This document shows, in pieces, positions 52,802 to 64,000 of a stretch of DNA of 64,000 nucleotides. The stretch is from Takakia lepidozioides. Lineage: Eukaryota; Streptophyta; Takakiopsida; Takakiales; Takakiaceae. Position 1 is the first letter of the stretch. Each line of letters opens with the position of its first letter. Under the pieces are notes generated by a model. It was not told where the DNA came from. It was given only the letters and a program-made list of their open reading frames with translations, and made no database searches. A program made the position numbers and the translations under genes. The stretch spans positions 7,006,001 through 7,070,000 of the forward strand of contig CM060733.1 in the NCBI GenBank assembly GCA_030704615.1, given 5' to 3'.

Positions 52802-54930
52802 TGGTGCTTGGTTATCTTTACAGGTGATAGTCACGCAAATAGGGAAGATGGGCACCATACTGCACGCCAGGTGGGGGCCTCCGTAGCTGTCTCTTTTTTG
52901 CAGGTGAATGGATACTAATCAGCAGATCAGGACATGAAGGCACCTCAACATTTCTCCGCAAATTGCTTTTGGGATTCTTAGTTGTACTACTAGTAGATTC
53001 CTCCGGCATGGATGAAGCTAAACAATGCAAGGTCAAGGGTTTAGGGTTTAATTGCTCATGTTGGCTGGGGCTGGGAGGGTTGGGACTGGCATTATAAGAG
53101 TTTGTACGATTTAGAGTATGTCAATGCCTTGCAACTGAGGGCTGATCTGGGATGTTCTGGTATTATTTCAGGAAAGAGGAAGGATATGGCACGGCACCTA
53201 CTTTTAGTGTCAACATTCTCATGGGCAAGCGTGATGAGGTAGTGAGTTTGGAACTGTCAACCACTGGCTTTCGCTTAGTAACATTTCAGTTACAGTCAAT
53301 TTCACGTGCTCAGATTGCACATTCTGAGTACACATTCTGATGGAGTCTATTTGGTTGCCATGGTGAGATCAGCAACTAAGGTGATTTATGATTTCACTAA
53401 CTAGCTTTTAGCATGGGTAATGGTGGATGATGGCAGCCGCTGCTGGTGGCTTGTGCTCGGCAGCTCATTGAACACATCAGGTGTGTTCTTGTGTAATTTA
53501 ACCTCTTACTTTGCACAAATTTAGATCTTCATGGTTTCTTGTACTGCCCTGGAAGTTCTATGGCAATTTTGGTCTGCTACTCTGGTAGAATAAAACCCTG
53601 CATTGGCTTGTGAGATTAGTAACCATGGGAGTATGCCCTCATGGGTTCGCGACATATTTGCATTGTAGTCGTAGATCTGTGGTAGTCCTCAGTCTGTCTG
53701 TTTATTCAAATTCGTCTTCTTTCATTACCTCTTTCTCCCTCCCTACATTTACTGATGGCCATGGCTGTGTGAACTGTGTGCAGTAAGGCAGGGTCATCAA
53801 GGCCTTTGGTGCTTTCGCTAGGATTGAGTGACCATTCTGCGGTAAGTAAAAAAAAATGTGGCAATGAAATTTTGCTTGATCCAGCCTGTGGGCCAGGGAC
53901 CCACGCCCAGTTGCATAGCAGACTATGCTTTTGTTTCTACGCAGTTCCACATATGAACTCCTATTGATTTTTTCACATGACCATAGCATGGTAGATTGAG
54001 ATGTTAAATCAGTTCTGCAAGCTTCTGTGATTGTGGAGAACATAATCCTTCAAACTGATTGAGTAGTTTGCATTGTGGACCATGCAGGAGACCTTGAAAG
54101 AGATCATTGAAGTGGTGGTTGCTGACAAGATTTGGTAGTCATGGTTTTACTGCACACGTACACTACTGGCTCTGGAGTGGTGGATTCATTTCTACTCCCA
54201 TAGTGTCTGGAAAGATTTTTGGCAGCGGCAGGCTAGTGTTCCAGAAGTAGATTGCCCGAAGAAAGTTTATGGTAGCTATACCAGTGCCTGATGAAATTGA
54301 TGCCAGTCCTTTGCAGGGTCTTGTTGGAGACAATCAAAGTAAAAAGGGATTTTGTTAAGTTAAGATGCGAATGCTGTGAGACATTAGAATTTGGGGTTGA
54401 TAGTGTGATGACCTTGGGAAATTTCACACCCTCCCAGCACACATAATGCACCTTCACACCCCCCCTCCCCACCTCCCAACATTTTCTCTGTACATTCTGG
54501 CCTGTCTGTTAGGTTTGAACTAAAGCTTCCACACTTCTTTTTCAATAACCCACTGATCCTCATTTTTGGTTTGGAGTGTGACTGTGTTCTTTCAGCCACA
54601 TGCCTCATGATGCAATGCATGCTAGGGTTTTACCTCATCAGTGTTTGTGCTTCCCCTAGCATGCTCAACTAGAAGCTTGATGTCTTCAGAGGCGATACAA
54701 GTTTTGTCACATGAACTGACGATTTTGTTTGAATGAGTTATGATCACTCTGTCGATTGTACCTACGGAACCTTCGACGGCCATCATAGATGCTCAACTAG
54801 GCAAGCAGTTTCATCAAGCATTCACGAGAAGGTAATGGTTAACAGCCTTGACAATGTTGGATCCTTTGATAAATATGATCCGAATGTATGAATGGGATGG
54901 GTGGGAGTCTAGGCTTGCGGGAATGTAAGG
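52797..54930. other. Intergenic, no gene seen
   Basis: No exons or repeats recognised. A minus-strand frame at 54043-53702 and plus-strand frames around 53152 lack family features. Confidence 0.5.
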
Positions 54931-55378
54931 GAGCTGCAGATAAGGGTGGATGAAGCTACTGGCTGTGAATTCTCGAGAGACTTCAAAATATTTTCGCATA
55001 ATCGTCCTGGCTTTGTGGATATTCCTTTCTATCCTTGTATACGGACCAAGGCTTCCTTTAGAAACCTGTTGCATACGATGGACCTCAAATCAATGTCAAA
55101 AATGCAAAGGATTTGGGCACCTTGCTCGGGCATGCCCCCAGACCAGTAAAGGATCTTTGAGAAGGCCCACAGAATCCTCAGATCAGCAGGGCTTTTGTGA
55201 AGATTCTCACATCCAACTCCTGAAGCACCATCAACTCAACATGGATTACAGGAAGATCCCATTTCGCAACCAACACCTGAAGCTCCTCCAAGCAGTTTGT
55301 CTGGAACAACGGAAAGAGACGAATGTTGTGGAATTTGAGGCAAGTTGGAGTGAAGTCATGTTCAGAAAACGTTCTTGA
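54931..55378 (+). pseudogene. Fragment of a LINE-type ORF1 with zinc knuckle
   Basis: The frame reads NQCQKCKGFGHLARACPQ, a CX2CX4HX4C knuckle typical of plant L1-type ORF1 (nucleic-acid chaperone) proteins. Just upstream, in another frame, VDEATGCEFSRDF resembles the pre-knuckle part of the same family. At least one frameshift separates the two. No RT is nearby, so this is a relic. Confidence 0.6.
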
Positions 55379-56700
55379 GCATGGGAGGCTCCACAAGTCC
55401 CTCTGCCCCCTACAGCTACTAGTTCTATAATACCACCTCCTCGCCGCCCCAAACGCAATGCATGTCTGGAGACCTGCCAAATGAATTATGGTCAGCCTTA
55501 GCAATCCTTAACTGCCCTGTCTGAAATGGAGGCTGAGACAGTGAGCAATTACTAGGTGAAGACAAGGACCATTTTTCATGTACATAGGCAAGCATCCATG
55601 ACATACCGCTGCATGAAGGAATAGGAACAAAGAGGAGCAGTGGACATTGGCAATGTACTGCTAGCCTAATTCTCAGAGAAGAGAGCTTTTCTTAGTAGTG
55701 CTGAGATTGACCAATGGGTTTCTGCCTCTAGTCTGGTTCAAATAGTGGTAGTTCGGTAGTTTGGTCGAAAAAACATGGAGATGTTTAATAGAGTACTCCG
55801 GCATCCCTACCCAAGTTCAACTAGACTATATACAGCAATCTTCTGGTACTCGATCTGATGTGGTTAGGAGATCTGAAGGTATTCATTGGTACTTCAAACT
55901 GCGCAAAAAACTAGCATTTATCTCCTTTCCTTGAATGGCATGATTGTTCGGCCAGTTGTGTTCAGGATGTCTTCTCAGTCTGTGCCTTCATTATCATAAC
56001 CTCCACCACTGTTACTGTCTTGGTTCCCCTGGTTCTTGCGATCCTGCTTTTCTCAGTCTGGTGGCAGCAGACCCCAGGCCCATTTTGGATAGACAAAAGG
56101 AAGAGGGCGAATTTGTAATGCTGAAGTAACATCCAAACACTTCTGTAAGCCTTCTCATGGGGGTGTCTACTCCAACCGCTTGAGTGCATGACTAGTTGTT
56201 GAACCCCGTGGCAGAGGCAAGAGAAGGTATCTGTCATTCACTTTGCTGAAAATTCTTGGCGTTGTGGTTTGTTCTCGGAATTGCAGGGAGGCATATCTAT
56301 CAGGGAAACTATTGTGCTGAAAATTATGTTCCATGCCTACATCAACTGTCTCCAAGCTCCATGCTGATCATAGAATACCAACCTCATCTAACCTTTCGTT
56401 GTGTTCAATAAGCTGACCTAATGCATGGTGTCTTGATGTAGTTTCCTTTCAGGTACAAGCACACACATGGGCTAAGAGGAAAACCAACTCGTTAGGGCTC
56501 CACTCAATTTATCATGCATTCAAACATTTTTTTTGTTGTTCCACATGTCTTTTGTCCTTCCTTCAGTAGAGATGGCAAGGGTACTACATGGTTCAAAGCT
56601 CCTTGGTGAATAGCTAATAAGACATTGTGGAAGTGTGAAAGAAGTGTTGGACAAAAGGACTAAACGAGATGTAGTTTCAGAGTGCAATGATGCCAGTATA
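55379..56700. other. Intergenic, no gene seen
   Basis: No coding or repeat structure beyond short frames. It ends at the 3' end of the F-box gene. Confidence 0.5.
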
Positions 56701-57977
56701 CTAATGTTGGGTACTGTTTAGGAGGCTTTCAAGAGTTATGAGCACAGAAGGGACAACCAACTTCATCACATCAATATGCAGGCTGCATATTCTAATCTTG
56801 CCCCACCAGGACTTTTGAGAAACTAATCTCTTTCTGCACCAAGCACATGGCTCATGGCAGCCCAACAAGCTTGTCCAGACTTTTGCTCCCAAACTAAGAC
56901 CACCAACCAAACTCACTAAGTACATGTCTAGCTTGGCCCTCATTCGTAATTCAGGTGGAAATCCAGTGGATGTCCATGTGTGTTGCTTCATGTCATACAT
57001 CAGAACTTCATCACGGAGGCTGGGCCACATGAATAAGAGATTGTCAAGGCTCACCACTTGACAAGATAACATGTTGTCGAGACTAGTTCCTGCAATCTCA
57101 TCAGTTCTTCCAATCTCCAGCCACTCTGCACTCGTTGTAGAACCTTTCAACTCCCACACACAGACTGTTGGTGAGACGTCAATTTGACCGCGATGCGCCT
57201 CAACCATCAACAGGCGCCCCTCACTCTCTACAAGTTGACACCAACAATTAAGATCACCAAAGCCAGGCACCCGTACAGCAACTGTCGTCCACACACGGCT
57301 GCCAATGTCACAAGCCATCAAACTGTAGCCTTCCTCTCCATGAAATAGAGCAAAGAGAGTAGGGCCGCATATCACACTTCCTGCACAATACGGAAAGGTT
57401 ATTGACTCGGGCATGTTTCCAGTCTCGGTCCAACACTCGCAAGTTGAGTCATAGATGTGTGTTCTCCAAACTCTCCAACCTCCTCCGTCGTCATTGCTTG
57501 ACATCACAAGGACCTTGTAGGTGTTGCTGCATCTATCCACAATCATATTCACGCTTTCCGCGTCGAAATTTGTTGCAGTGTGAGGCAGGGCAGGCAATTG
57601 TCTGGAACTGTTCAACAGAGGATTGTACACACTGCATGATAAGTCATCCTCGTCCGTTTTGCAAAATAAGCCACCATCTGCAGCACGAACTCTCTTTAGT
57701 AAACTATCCTCCGGGAGTTTGAGGCCGATCTTGTCCCACCGTCGAGTTGTTGGGGCATACCACATGCAAATTTCTTGGCCTTTGCAACTGTCAAGAAACA
57801 AGAGATAGGAGTCTTGGTGAAGAGGGAGCTACTGACAGAGTTGTTGGAGAGAAGTGGATGTAGGGAGTTCCACAACTTGCAAACCGACTTGAGGCGGGCC
57901 AGACTTCGATACGGCAAGCAGGCCAATACTACCATCACTAACTCGAAAGGGAGCCTGCTCCAAATCTCCTCCTCCAT
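56701..57977 (-). CDS. F-box protein with kelch-like C-terminus, one frameshift
   Basis: F-box proteins recruit substrates to SCF ubiquitin ligases. The ATG at 57977 begins MEEEIWSRLPFELVMVVLAC, with an F-box core LPFELVMVVLACLPYRSLARLKSVCKLWNSL. At about 57800 the frame shifts by one, and the second part runs from 57801 to 56701. That part has a beta-propeller-like substrate domain with RRWDKIGLKLPE, EVLMYDMKQHTWTSTGFPP and similar strands. The frameshift separates F-box from propeller, so either the locus is a pseudogene or the assembly has an indel there. Family assignment is firm for the F-box, less so for the kelch part. Confidence 0.72.
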
Positions 57978-59700
57978 CTTGCCACCCACAAAACCTCTCT
58001 AATGTGTTCTTGCGATCCTAACACGGAGCTTGGGACAAGAGACGTGTAGGGTAAGGTGTGAACCAGCGAAGCACCGCTCGTGTTCCTTGCCCTGCGTTAC
58101 GAATTTCCCCAGAAAAGGAGTGAGCTTACCTTCGTCAGCAGGGATTTTTCTGAAATTAAAGAGAGCCTCGGCCTTGAGCCTCTGATACTCGAACCTTCTT
58201 TCCACTTCCAGCCCTGCTTTGTAGTTTGTGGTCTGTACATAGAAACCCTAAAAATCCTGGAAAAATCCTTCCATGTGCGGGAAGTCGGGGAGGGAGATGG
58301 CAGAGCGCGAGCTGGATGCGCCGCTCTTGTGGTTCCTCCTTTCTTGGTCGGTCTTCAACAGTATCAAGGGATGGAAAAGGGGCAGACACATTTCGTTTCC
58401 AGTGCTGGTTGCAGTCCATAAGGCGCTGCCAGCGCAGGCACGGGAATGCCTAGTAACACGAACTCCCCATCCAGAGCCGTCTACGACTACTCGGGTTCAA
58501 AGCGTGTGTCCTTTGTCTGCCTGTGGCACTGGTGGTATTATCCCCACTATAACTGAATTCAAGCCTAGAAGAGTTGAGTTCAAAGAGGGATTGTGCACAC
58601 TGAGGAGTCAGGACCTTGAGCAGAGATGCCAGCGCAAAGAAGCGGAATCAAATACCTAGTGCAAGCTTCTCTGCTGCTCTATTTGATGCCACAGCTGAGG
58701 AGGTATCCTGAGCTTTACTTGCTTGATTCATGTGCAATGAAATGGATAACCTGCACACTTACTTCAGTGGGCGCCAGAACAAACAGGATATAGACCCAAA
58801 TTTTCACATGCACAGTTTTCCAACTTCATAGGTTAGTGTTCAGCTTAGATATAACTTATGTTACTACAAACTCAACTTTTACAGCACTGATAGAACAAGG
58901 GTGAAGTTCAGATAGTGACCTAATTTGCACAGTAACTTTGGGCGAAATTTTTGTTTTATTATTGACAGGTGATTCTAAGTAGGAAAAGATTGGTAGCTGT
59001 TTGAGATACCCTCATGGGCTTGGACACATGCCATCTTCAAAAAACTGCTATTGCCATCCTGTGTATTCATAGAAGTCTAACCCATGCCTCACAAAAATTT
59101 CTGTTATTGGGGTTTCTCACTAGCGCACTGTTGCAACTTACTCTAAACTTACTGTAACTTACCAGACCAACAATATTGTTTTCCTATCAGAATTTGAAGA
59201 ATGAGGCTGGATAAACAAACATGTTGTGCAATGCAACTCCATTCACTAATATCCCAAACCATGTGGAACCTTTACCTTACTGCCCATCAATGGTTTAATA
59301 CACTAGGCACCTCAGTTGCCTGCAAAGTAACTTTCCAGTCAGCAGAAGCATGAACTCCTTCCAGGTGTTGTTTTGTTGCAAAAGGGCATATTGCTGTACC
59401 GTCTTAGAAGTTGTATTGGTGTCTGACCACACAAGTGATGGGCAGTCAGCAAGGTGGTGAGCATGGTAAGAATGGATTGGCTATCAGTAGGGTGTTTGAC
59501 ATGTTGGTGTTCTTCCTGATTGCCTTACTTCCATTACACTATTCTTGCAAGAGCCTTCTGGCCAAGAAACTGGGGGCCGCGTAGTATATCACTTTCCACA
59601 AAGGGTGGATATTTCAGAGGATGGAGAAAAAGCATGTAAATGGGTATGCAGTCCCCAACAACCCAACACTAGACAGAGTACAGTGGTTGGCCAACTTGAA
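57978..59700. other. Intergenic between F-box gene and fucosyltransferase gene
   Basis: Short open frames on the plus strand (58080-58659) have no recognisable domain. The region 58700-59700 has no coding character. Confidence 0.5.
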
Positions 59701-62700
59701 TCACGAGTTGGCATCCTCCACAACCTTTATTCCCCAGGTTGCATCCTCACAGTGCTTCACATATGGCAGGATTTTGCCAGGGTCTGTACCCCATCCTCGT
59801 CCATCACAATCAAGGAGGGGTGGCGTATGAAAGCATGGCTCCAATGAACGTGCTCGGTTGCAAGGCCCTGAGAGAGCAATGGATGAGCTGTTCTCAATTT
59901 TTGTGAGAATCCATGGCCTGACACCTCCAAGGCCTTGGGCAGCATACCCGAAAGTAGATCGAGAACTGGTGATGAGTACATCACTTAAGGAGAGTAGATA
60001 GATGTCGGCCCACGCTTTTCTATCATGGTTGAACTCTTCAGTCCTTTGCTCCCTTTCATGGCTTGGCATGTGCACTCCAACGTGGCGACCATCCTCTGTT
60101 GGATAATCTAAGTAATACTCCCGTATTCTCTCGTAGTATTCTTGTTCAAGGGATGTTACCAAAACTGCAATGGGATTTTTTGCATCATCCATTCTGGTGA
60201 TAGCAGCCCCAGCATCCTCAGCCCTTGTCACATTGGGGAGAAGGTCGTTCTCATGAGCACAAGAAAATATCTGCCCACCATCCCAAAGTAGAGCCATTCA
60301 CAATTCGTCAATGCCATCAAACAAGCGCATAGTATGCAAGGCTTGCACACCCGCAGAACCACCACCAGCATGGATTTTTTCTAATGATGCCACTGAGACT
60401 AGCCTGTGAAAAACCCTTTTTAACTTTTTTCTGCTACATTGTCCTTGGAAAGGACCTCATAATTCTATTGAAACCACCACATGTGGTCCAAGTGTAAGGT
60501 CCCGCAAATACTTGTGAAGTGTCAGGCAGTCACCTCCAGGAATACCCTTTATGACTGGGCGCGGGGTCAATGGCTACAGCAAACAACATCTTATGAGTAC
60601 ATTCTTTCTATGTGGAGCGGAACACAAAGGGACAGAAACTACCTTAATCAGGGTTATGACTCCGGTAGTACGGACTTACCTTCAAACAAACAAGTGATCC
60701 GAGTTTCCGAGATATCCTCTAGAAATCCATTCACACAAACATCAATCTGCTGTGTGTGGTTTGCCCAGTAACTAGACCCCAAAGTGCCTGGGCTTTCTGC
60801 TCAGCCTTGAGAATTTCAAAGTTGGTAAACAGAGGTACAGAAACAATTCCATAGATGAGTTTGAAGAAGGTGTCTCTCGAGTAGCACCCAGGACATCGAA
60901 TCAGAAAGTCGGTATTGTCTTCAGGTTGCCCAAACAAGAGCCTACTTCCCCTTGCAGGTACTGGCCCTTTTGAGGGTGGGCTTAACACATAACCCTACCA
61001 CTACAGATCTGACTCCAACTAGATCGTTCATGATCCAATCATACCAATCCCAGATGCTCTCCTTGTAGAACATTAAAAACCGTCCTTTGGCTGTTGTTGA
61101 CCATCACTAAACTGTAAACAAAAGCCAGTGTTCTTGTGGATAAAAGGAGTCCTCAATCATACCTGGGTTGAGACATTAGTGATGCTACCAATAGTGTCAA
61201 ACATCCGTATCTGGAGGCCCACTTGTTGCTCAGCACTTTCCAGGTATGCCTTGTAGAAGCGCAATATCCATCCCCACACTTGGTTCGATGGATGAAACAG
61301 ATAGCGCCCAGTATGATGGAACACGGTCTCTCTCTGTGGGAAAAGCTTTTCAAGCTCACTCTGGAAAGAAGGAAGAAAATACAGCCCTGGCACAAAGTAA
61401 TTATTGGACTTCAGGAACAGCCAACTGAATTGCTGCAAGAATGTCTGCTCCCTCTCACAGAAGAACTTTCTGTCATTGACATCATATGTGTGGGTGAGGT
61501 GCACATAAGCATAGCCCATATGGGAGGAGCTGGAAATGCCTTTCTCAATCAAATGACCAAACCTGAAGGAGGAGCTCTCATTCAACTCTTGCAGCCAAGA
61601 ATAGGGAAATTTTGGTGGGAGGAGCCAAGGAGCTCCTGGGAAGGGCTCACAAAAAAGATCCCCCATGTCTGTGCTTCTATCTACAAGAAGAACCCTATCT
61701 GTGAGTAGGGCATACACAAAAGCAGATGCTAATGTCATGATCCGGTTGCCAAGGCCACTGTACGCTATCCAGACAATGTACTGACAATCCCCTAATTCTC
61801 TCTCAGAAGGTTGTTCTGTTTCACTAAAACTTTCTGCCTTCTTAGCACACCGACGATGGTGCGCTTCATATCTTCGAAGCCGATCTATTAAATATGCTGA
61901 GGGTCTAAACTTGGTGGGTCTGCGGAGCCGGTATGTCTGGGACCTGCTAATGCACTGGCCCTTCCCAATGAATTGTGGCAATAAGCCTCCCAGAGTCAGA
62001 TCCTCTTCCACCTTCGCCAACCCTGTTTGAAAAATTTGGCCAATGGATTAGTAAATCATAACTGACACCAGGGATGGTCGACTCTCTGGAATCCTCTACA
62101 TCTCCTTCTCCCCACCCTTTTAATAAAAATTCACCTTAGATATCCCTGTCACTCCAATCTCTTTCTTCCGTAACTCCCTCTCCAGCTGTAACAATCTCCA
62201 ACTAAATTATCTCCACAATGCAGTAGTACGCACACCCCATTTCACAACATTCGAGACACTACTGAGTTGTATCCTTCATCACAACGATGTTGGGTGCAAT
62301 GTCCTCCCTGTGCAAGATAAGCAATGTTCATGCCTAGGAGTAAGACTTCGTGTGCAAAAATAATCCAATTTCAGTTAGACAAACTGTCTGCATAGATTCA
62401 GCTTTTAAGGTCAAACCTGCTTGCATAAATGTTATCGAGGAAAAAGAAGCAAGAGCAATTCTCATCTTCGGTGTTTTATAACATTTTAAGCAGAGGGAGA
62501 GAAAAAGACAGAGCAAGGATACTCTTTGATAATATTGAAGCAGCCTACAAGTTGAAAGAAAACGATTTCTCATTCTCTCTTTAGTTGCTATTGAGCTGTT
62601 TGCGGCCCTCTCTTCTTCCTTCTTTCTTCCTATTGTCCCATAAGCTCTTTGAGCTTCTCACAGACGTTATAAAGTACCTTTTCATTTCATTTCATCTCTC

Positions 62701-63125
62701 TTCTGCGAAGCAGCTGAATCCCTTCTGAAGGTTATAGAACAACGAAACAGACAGACGGCCATTAAAGGGAGATTCAGAATTTTGTTCAATTGAATCAAAT
62801 GAAGCAAGAATAAAATTTTAACCGTCTGCTAAAAGCAACGTCGAGAGCATTCTGATAAAAAAGATGAAACAAGAAGCTGGGATGACTCACCTTGGCCAAT
62901 TGAAGTGGACGTAGTTGTAACCTCTCGCCCTACATACTGCTGACGGAAATGAGAACTGTATGCCAGGAAAGAAGGGAAAAAGAGGGAGCCTCCCACGAGC
63001 AGCAAAAGAAGCCACAAAACTTGTAACCGACGCTTTCTCTCATCATTGAAAGGATCGAGGAACTTCCCAGGAGATATCTTCCCATTGAAAAGAGGCGGGA
63101 TGTGCTTAGCCCGTCTCATGTCCAT
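59701..63125 (-). CDS. GT37 family fucosyltransferase (xyloglucan-type), three exons, 554 aa
   Basis: GT37 enzymes are Golgi type II proteins that add fucose to cell-wall glycans such as xyloglucan or arabinogalactan. Exon 1 (63125-62891) has a short cytosolic tail (MDMRRAKHIPPLFNG) and a membrane anchor (LQVLWLLLLLVGGSLFFPSF). Exon 2 (62022-61163) carries YSGLGNRIMTLASAFVYALL and RSTDMGDLFCEPFPGAPWLL, then the YFVPGLYFLPSFQSELEKLF region. Exon 3 (60270-59701) carries AWADIYLLSLSDVLITSS, RSTFGYAAQGLGGVRPWIL and HCEDATWGI. Phases are 1 and 0, with GT/AG sites. Intron 2 contains LINE fragments. Substrate is not predictable from the sequence alone. Confidence 0.93.
60546..60990. mobile_element. 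LINE fragments in opposite orientation, in GT37 intron 2
   Basis: 60555-60604 is a plus-strand copy of the LINE tail (GGGCGCGGGGTCAATGG...CTTATGAGTACATTC). It is joined to a minus-strand copy from 60606 to 60990 (starting GAGCGGAACACAAAGGGAC) of the same family's 3' portion. The two pieces come from neighbouring parts of the element, the break lying in CGCTC|AAACTGGG. The arrangement is an inverted junction, not simple truncation. Confidence 0.8.
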
Positions 63126-64000
63126 TGTAACCCCCTCTCAGCTTTTCATCTTAACACTTCTAATCCATGTCTTATTACCTTCAGTTACTTCACTGCGTAC
63201 AGGATTCCAGATCCGTTGCATTGCAGCATTTCTACACAGGTAGGGACTGCTACTAAGTAACTACATAGCCTGCAGTTGTAATGGCCAGCTCCCGGCCTCT
63301 CACGAACTTGTCAGTACTGAGGTGCAAATGTGAGCTTCATCAACCATTCCGAAAGCAAGGATCAACAAACTATCCAAGTCAAAGTCACTTTCTCCTTGGA
63401 TAAGTCTAAAGATTCGATCTTGGATTAATTTCGAGTCACAGCTGACTGTGCGAGACAATGTCTGCAACCCACTTGCCGCGTCACGACGTATTTCTCTTCA
63501 AACCTCCCTGTCGTCTCTCTTCCTACCCACCCCTGCCGCACAAAATGTCGCCATTCTCATCACCCGATCTCTCTCCCAAACTTCTCCTTCCCGGATTGGA
63601 CTCCACCTTGTCAACCCAGACATGAACAACTTGCAAATCCAGCTCCACCGTCAATCACTGACAAGGCTCAATGCAACTACAGATTGAAAGCCCAAACAGA
63701 AGTTAGCTACTTAGGGCAGGCTCTTCACCTTCCCAGAGTTTGAAAGCCCCAAAACGGAGGGGGGGGGGGCGCGGTGAGTGGCTGTTATAACACGACTCTG
63801 TGCCCAGGTGTCCAAGTGCCATCATAGCAGGTAAGCACAAGACAAAAGCAACAGTTATCAAACGGTTGTGTAGAAACACTAGTTTATATGCATGCCACCC
63901 ATCAGTCTACTTGATATGTGGAATCCGACCACTGTAGTTCGGGCTATTTGGTTATTGGGTTTTCCTGCAGCCATGTCTATTGTGGAATCTGTAACCTCCC
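63126..64000. other. 5' flank of the fucosyltransferase gene
   Basis: The stretch holds the promoter and leader region of the minus-strand gene, plus a G-run at 63760. A plus-strand frame (63448-63687) is unsupported. Confidence 0.5.

Noticed and set aside
52658-52918. Long Arg-Glu frame over the GA repeat
   Set aside because: It is a translation of a dinucleotide microsatellite, with no coding signal outside it.
1-64000. CRISPR arrays, bacterial operons, riboswitches
   Set aside because: There are no spacer-repeat arrays or prokaryotic gene arrangement; introns, LINEs and LTR elements show eukaryotic DNA.
1-64000. tRNA or rRNA genes
   Set aside because: I saw no cloverleaf with paired arms and TPsiC box, nor rRNA sequence; a tRNA search program would be needed to exclude a diverged tRNA.

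Overview
The window reads as nuclear DNA of a land plant. Spliced genes with GT/AG introns encode plant or plant-typical products: a PLS-class PPR protein with a DYW-like tail, a GT37 fucosyltransferase, a plant-type TOM5, a theta-class glutathione transferase, an F-box protein and LSM2. Gene density is low, introns are long, and LTR elements, LINEs and small inverted-repeat elements fill much of the rest. The style of the PPR and GT37 proteins would fit a seed-free plant (moss, liverwort, lycophyte or fern), but that placement is inference.

Layout. 1-12797: one Ty3/gypsy retrotransposon on the minus strand. Its 3' LTR is cut by the window start; the 5' LTR is complete at 11813-12797. PBS, gag, protease, RT, RNase H and integrase are recognisable but frameshifted. 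It also has two ORFs before gag and about 3.8 kb of extra sense-strand coding sequence after integrase. 12.9-14.2 kb: remnants of an LRR receptor kinase, with LRR and kinase parts on opposite strands. 14.2-16.4 kb: a segment with inverted flanks that holds palindromic tandem repeats and a small two-exon gene. 18.3-25.9 kb: exons resembling the PDF motifs of organellar single-stranded DNA-binding (OSB) proteins, separated by a 4-5 kb non-LTR retrotransposon plus a second truncated copy. 26.6-29.4 kb: a PPR gene whose DYW deaminase domain is wrecked. 30.3-31.1 kb: a non-autonomous hAT-like element with terminal inverted repeats and an 8-bp target duplication.

33.0 kb to the end is the gene-bearing part: LSM2 (+), a type II membrane glycosyltransferase-like protein (-), theta GST (-, seven exons), TOM5 (-, 52 aa), an orphan acidic-tailed protein (+), an F-box protein with one frameshift (-), and a GT37 fucosyltransferase (-, three exons). 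I rebuilt the LSM2, glycosyltransferase-like, GST and fucosyltransferase gene models from splice sites with consistent phase. These genes are unrelated housekeeping or metabolic genes and do not form a pathway. What ties the window together is repeated transposon traffic: 3' pieces of the LINE found at 19-23 kb recur at 23, 35, 43 and 60 kb, inside introns or next to genes.

I found no convincing new multi-gene system. The most novel items are the extra coding region of the gypsy element, the inverted-repeat segment carrying a spliced gene, the PPR gene with a dead DYW domain, and the in-frame exon duplication inside LSM2.
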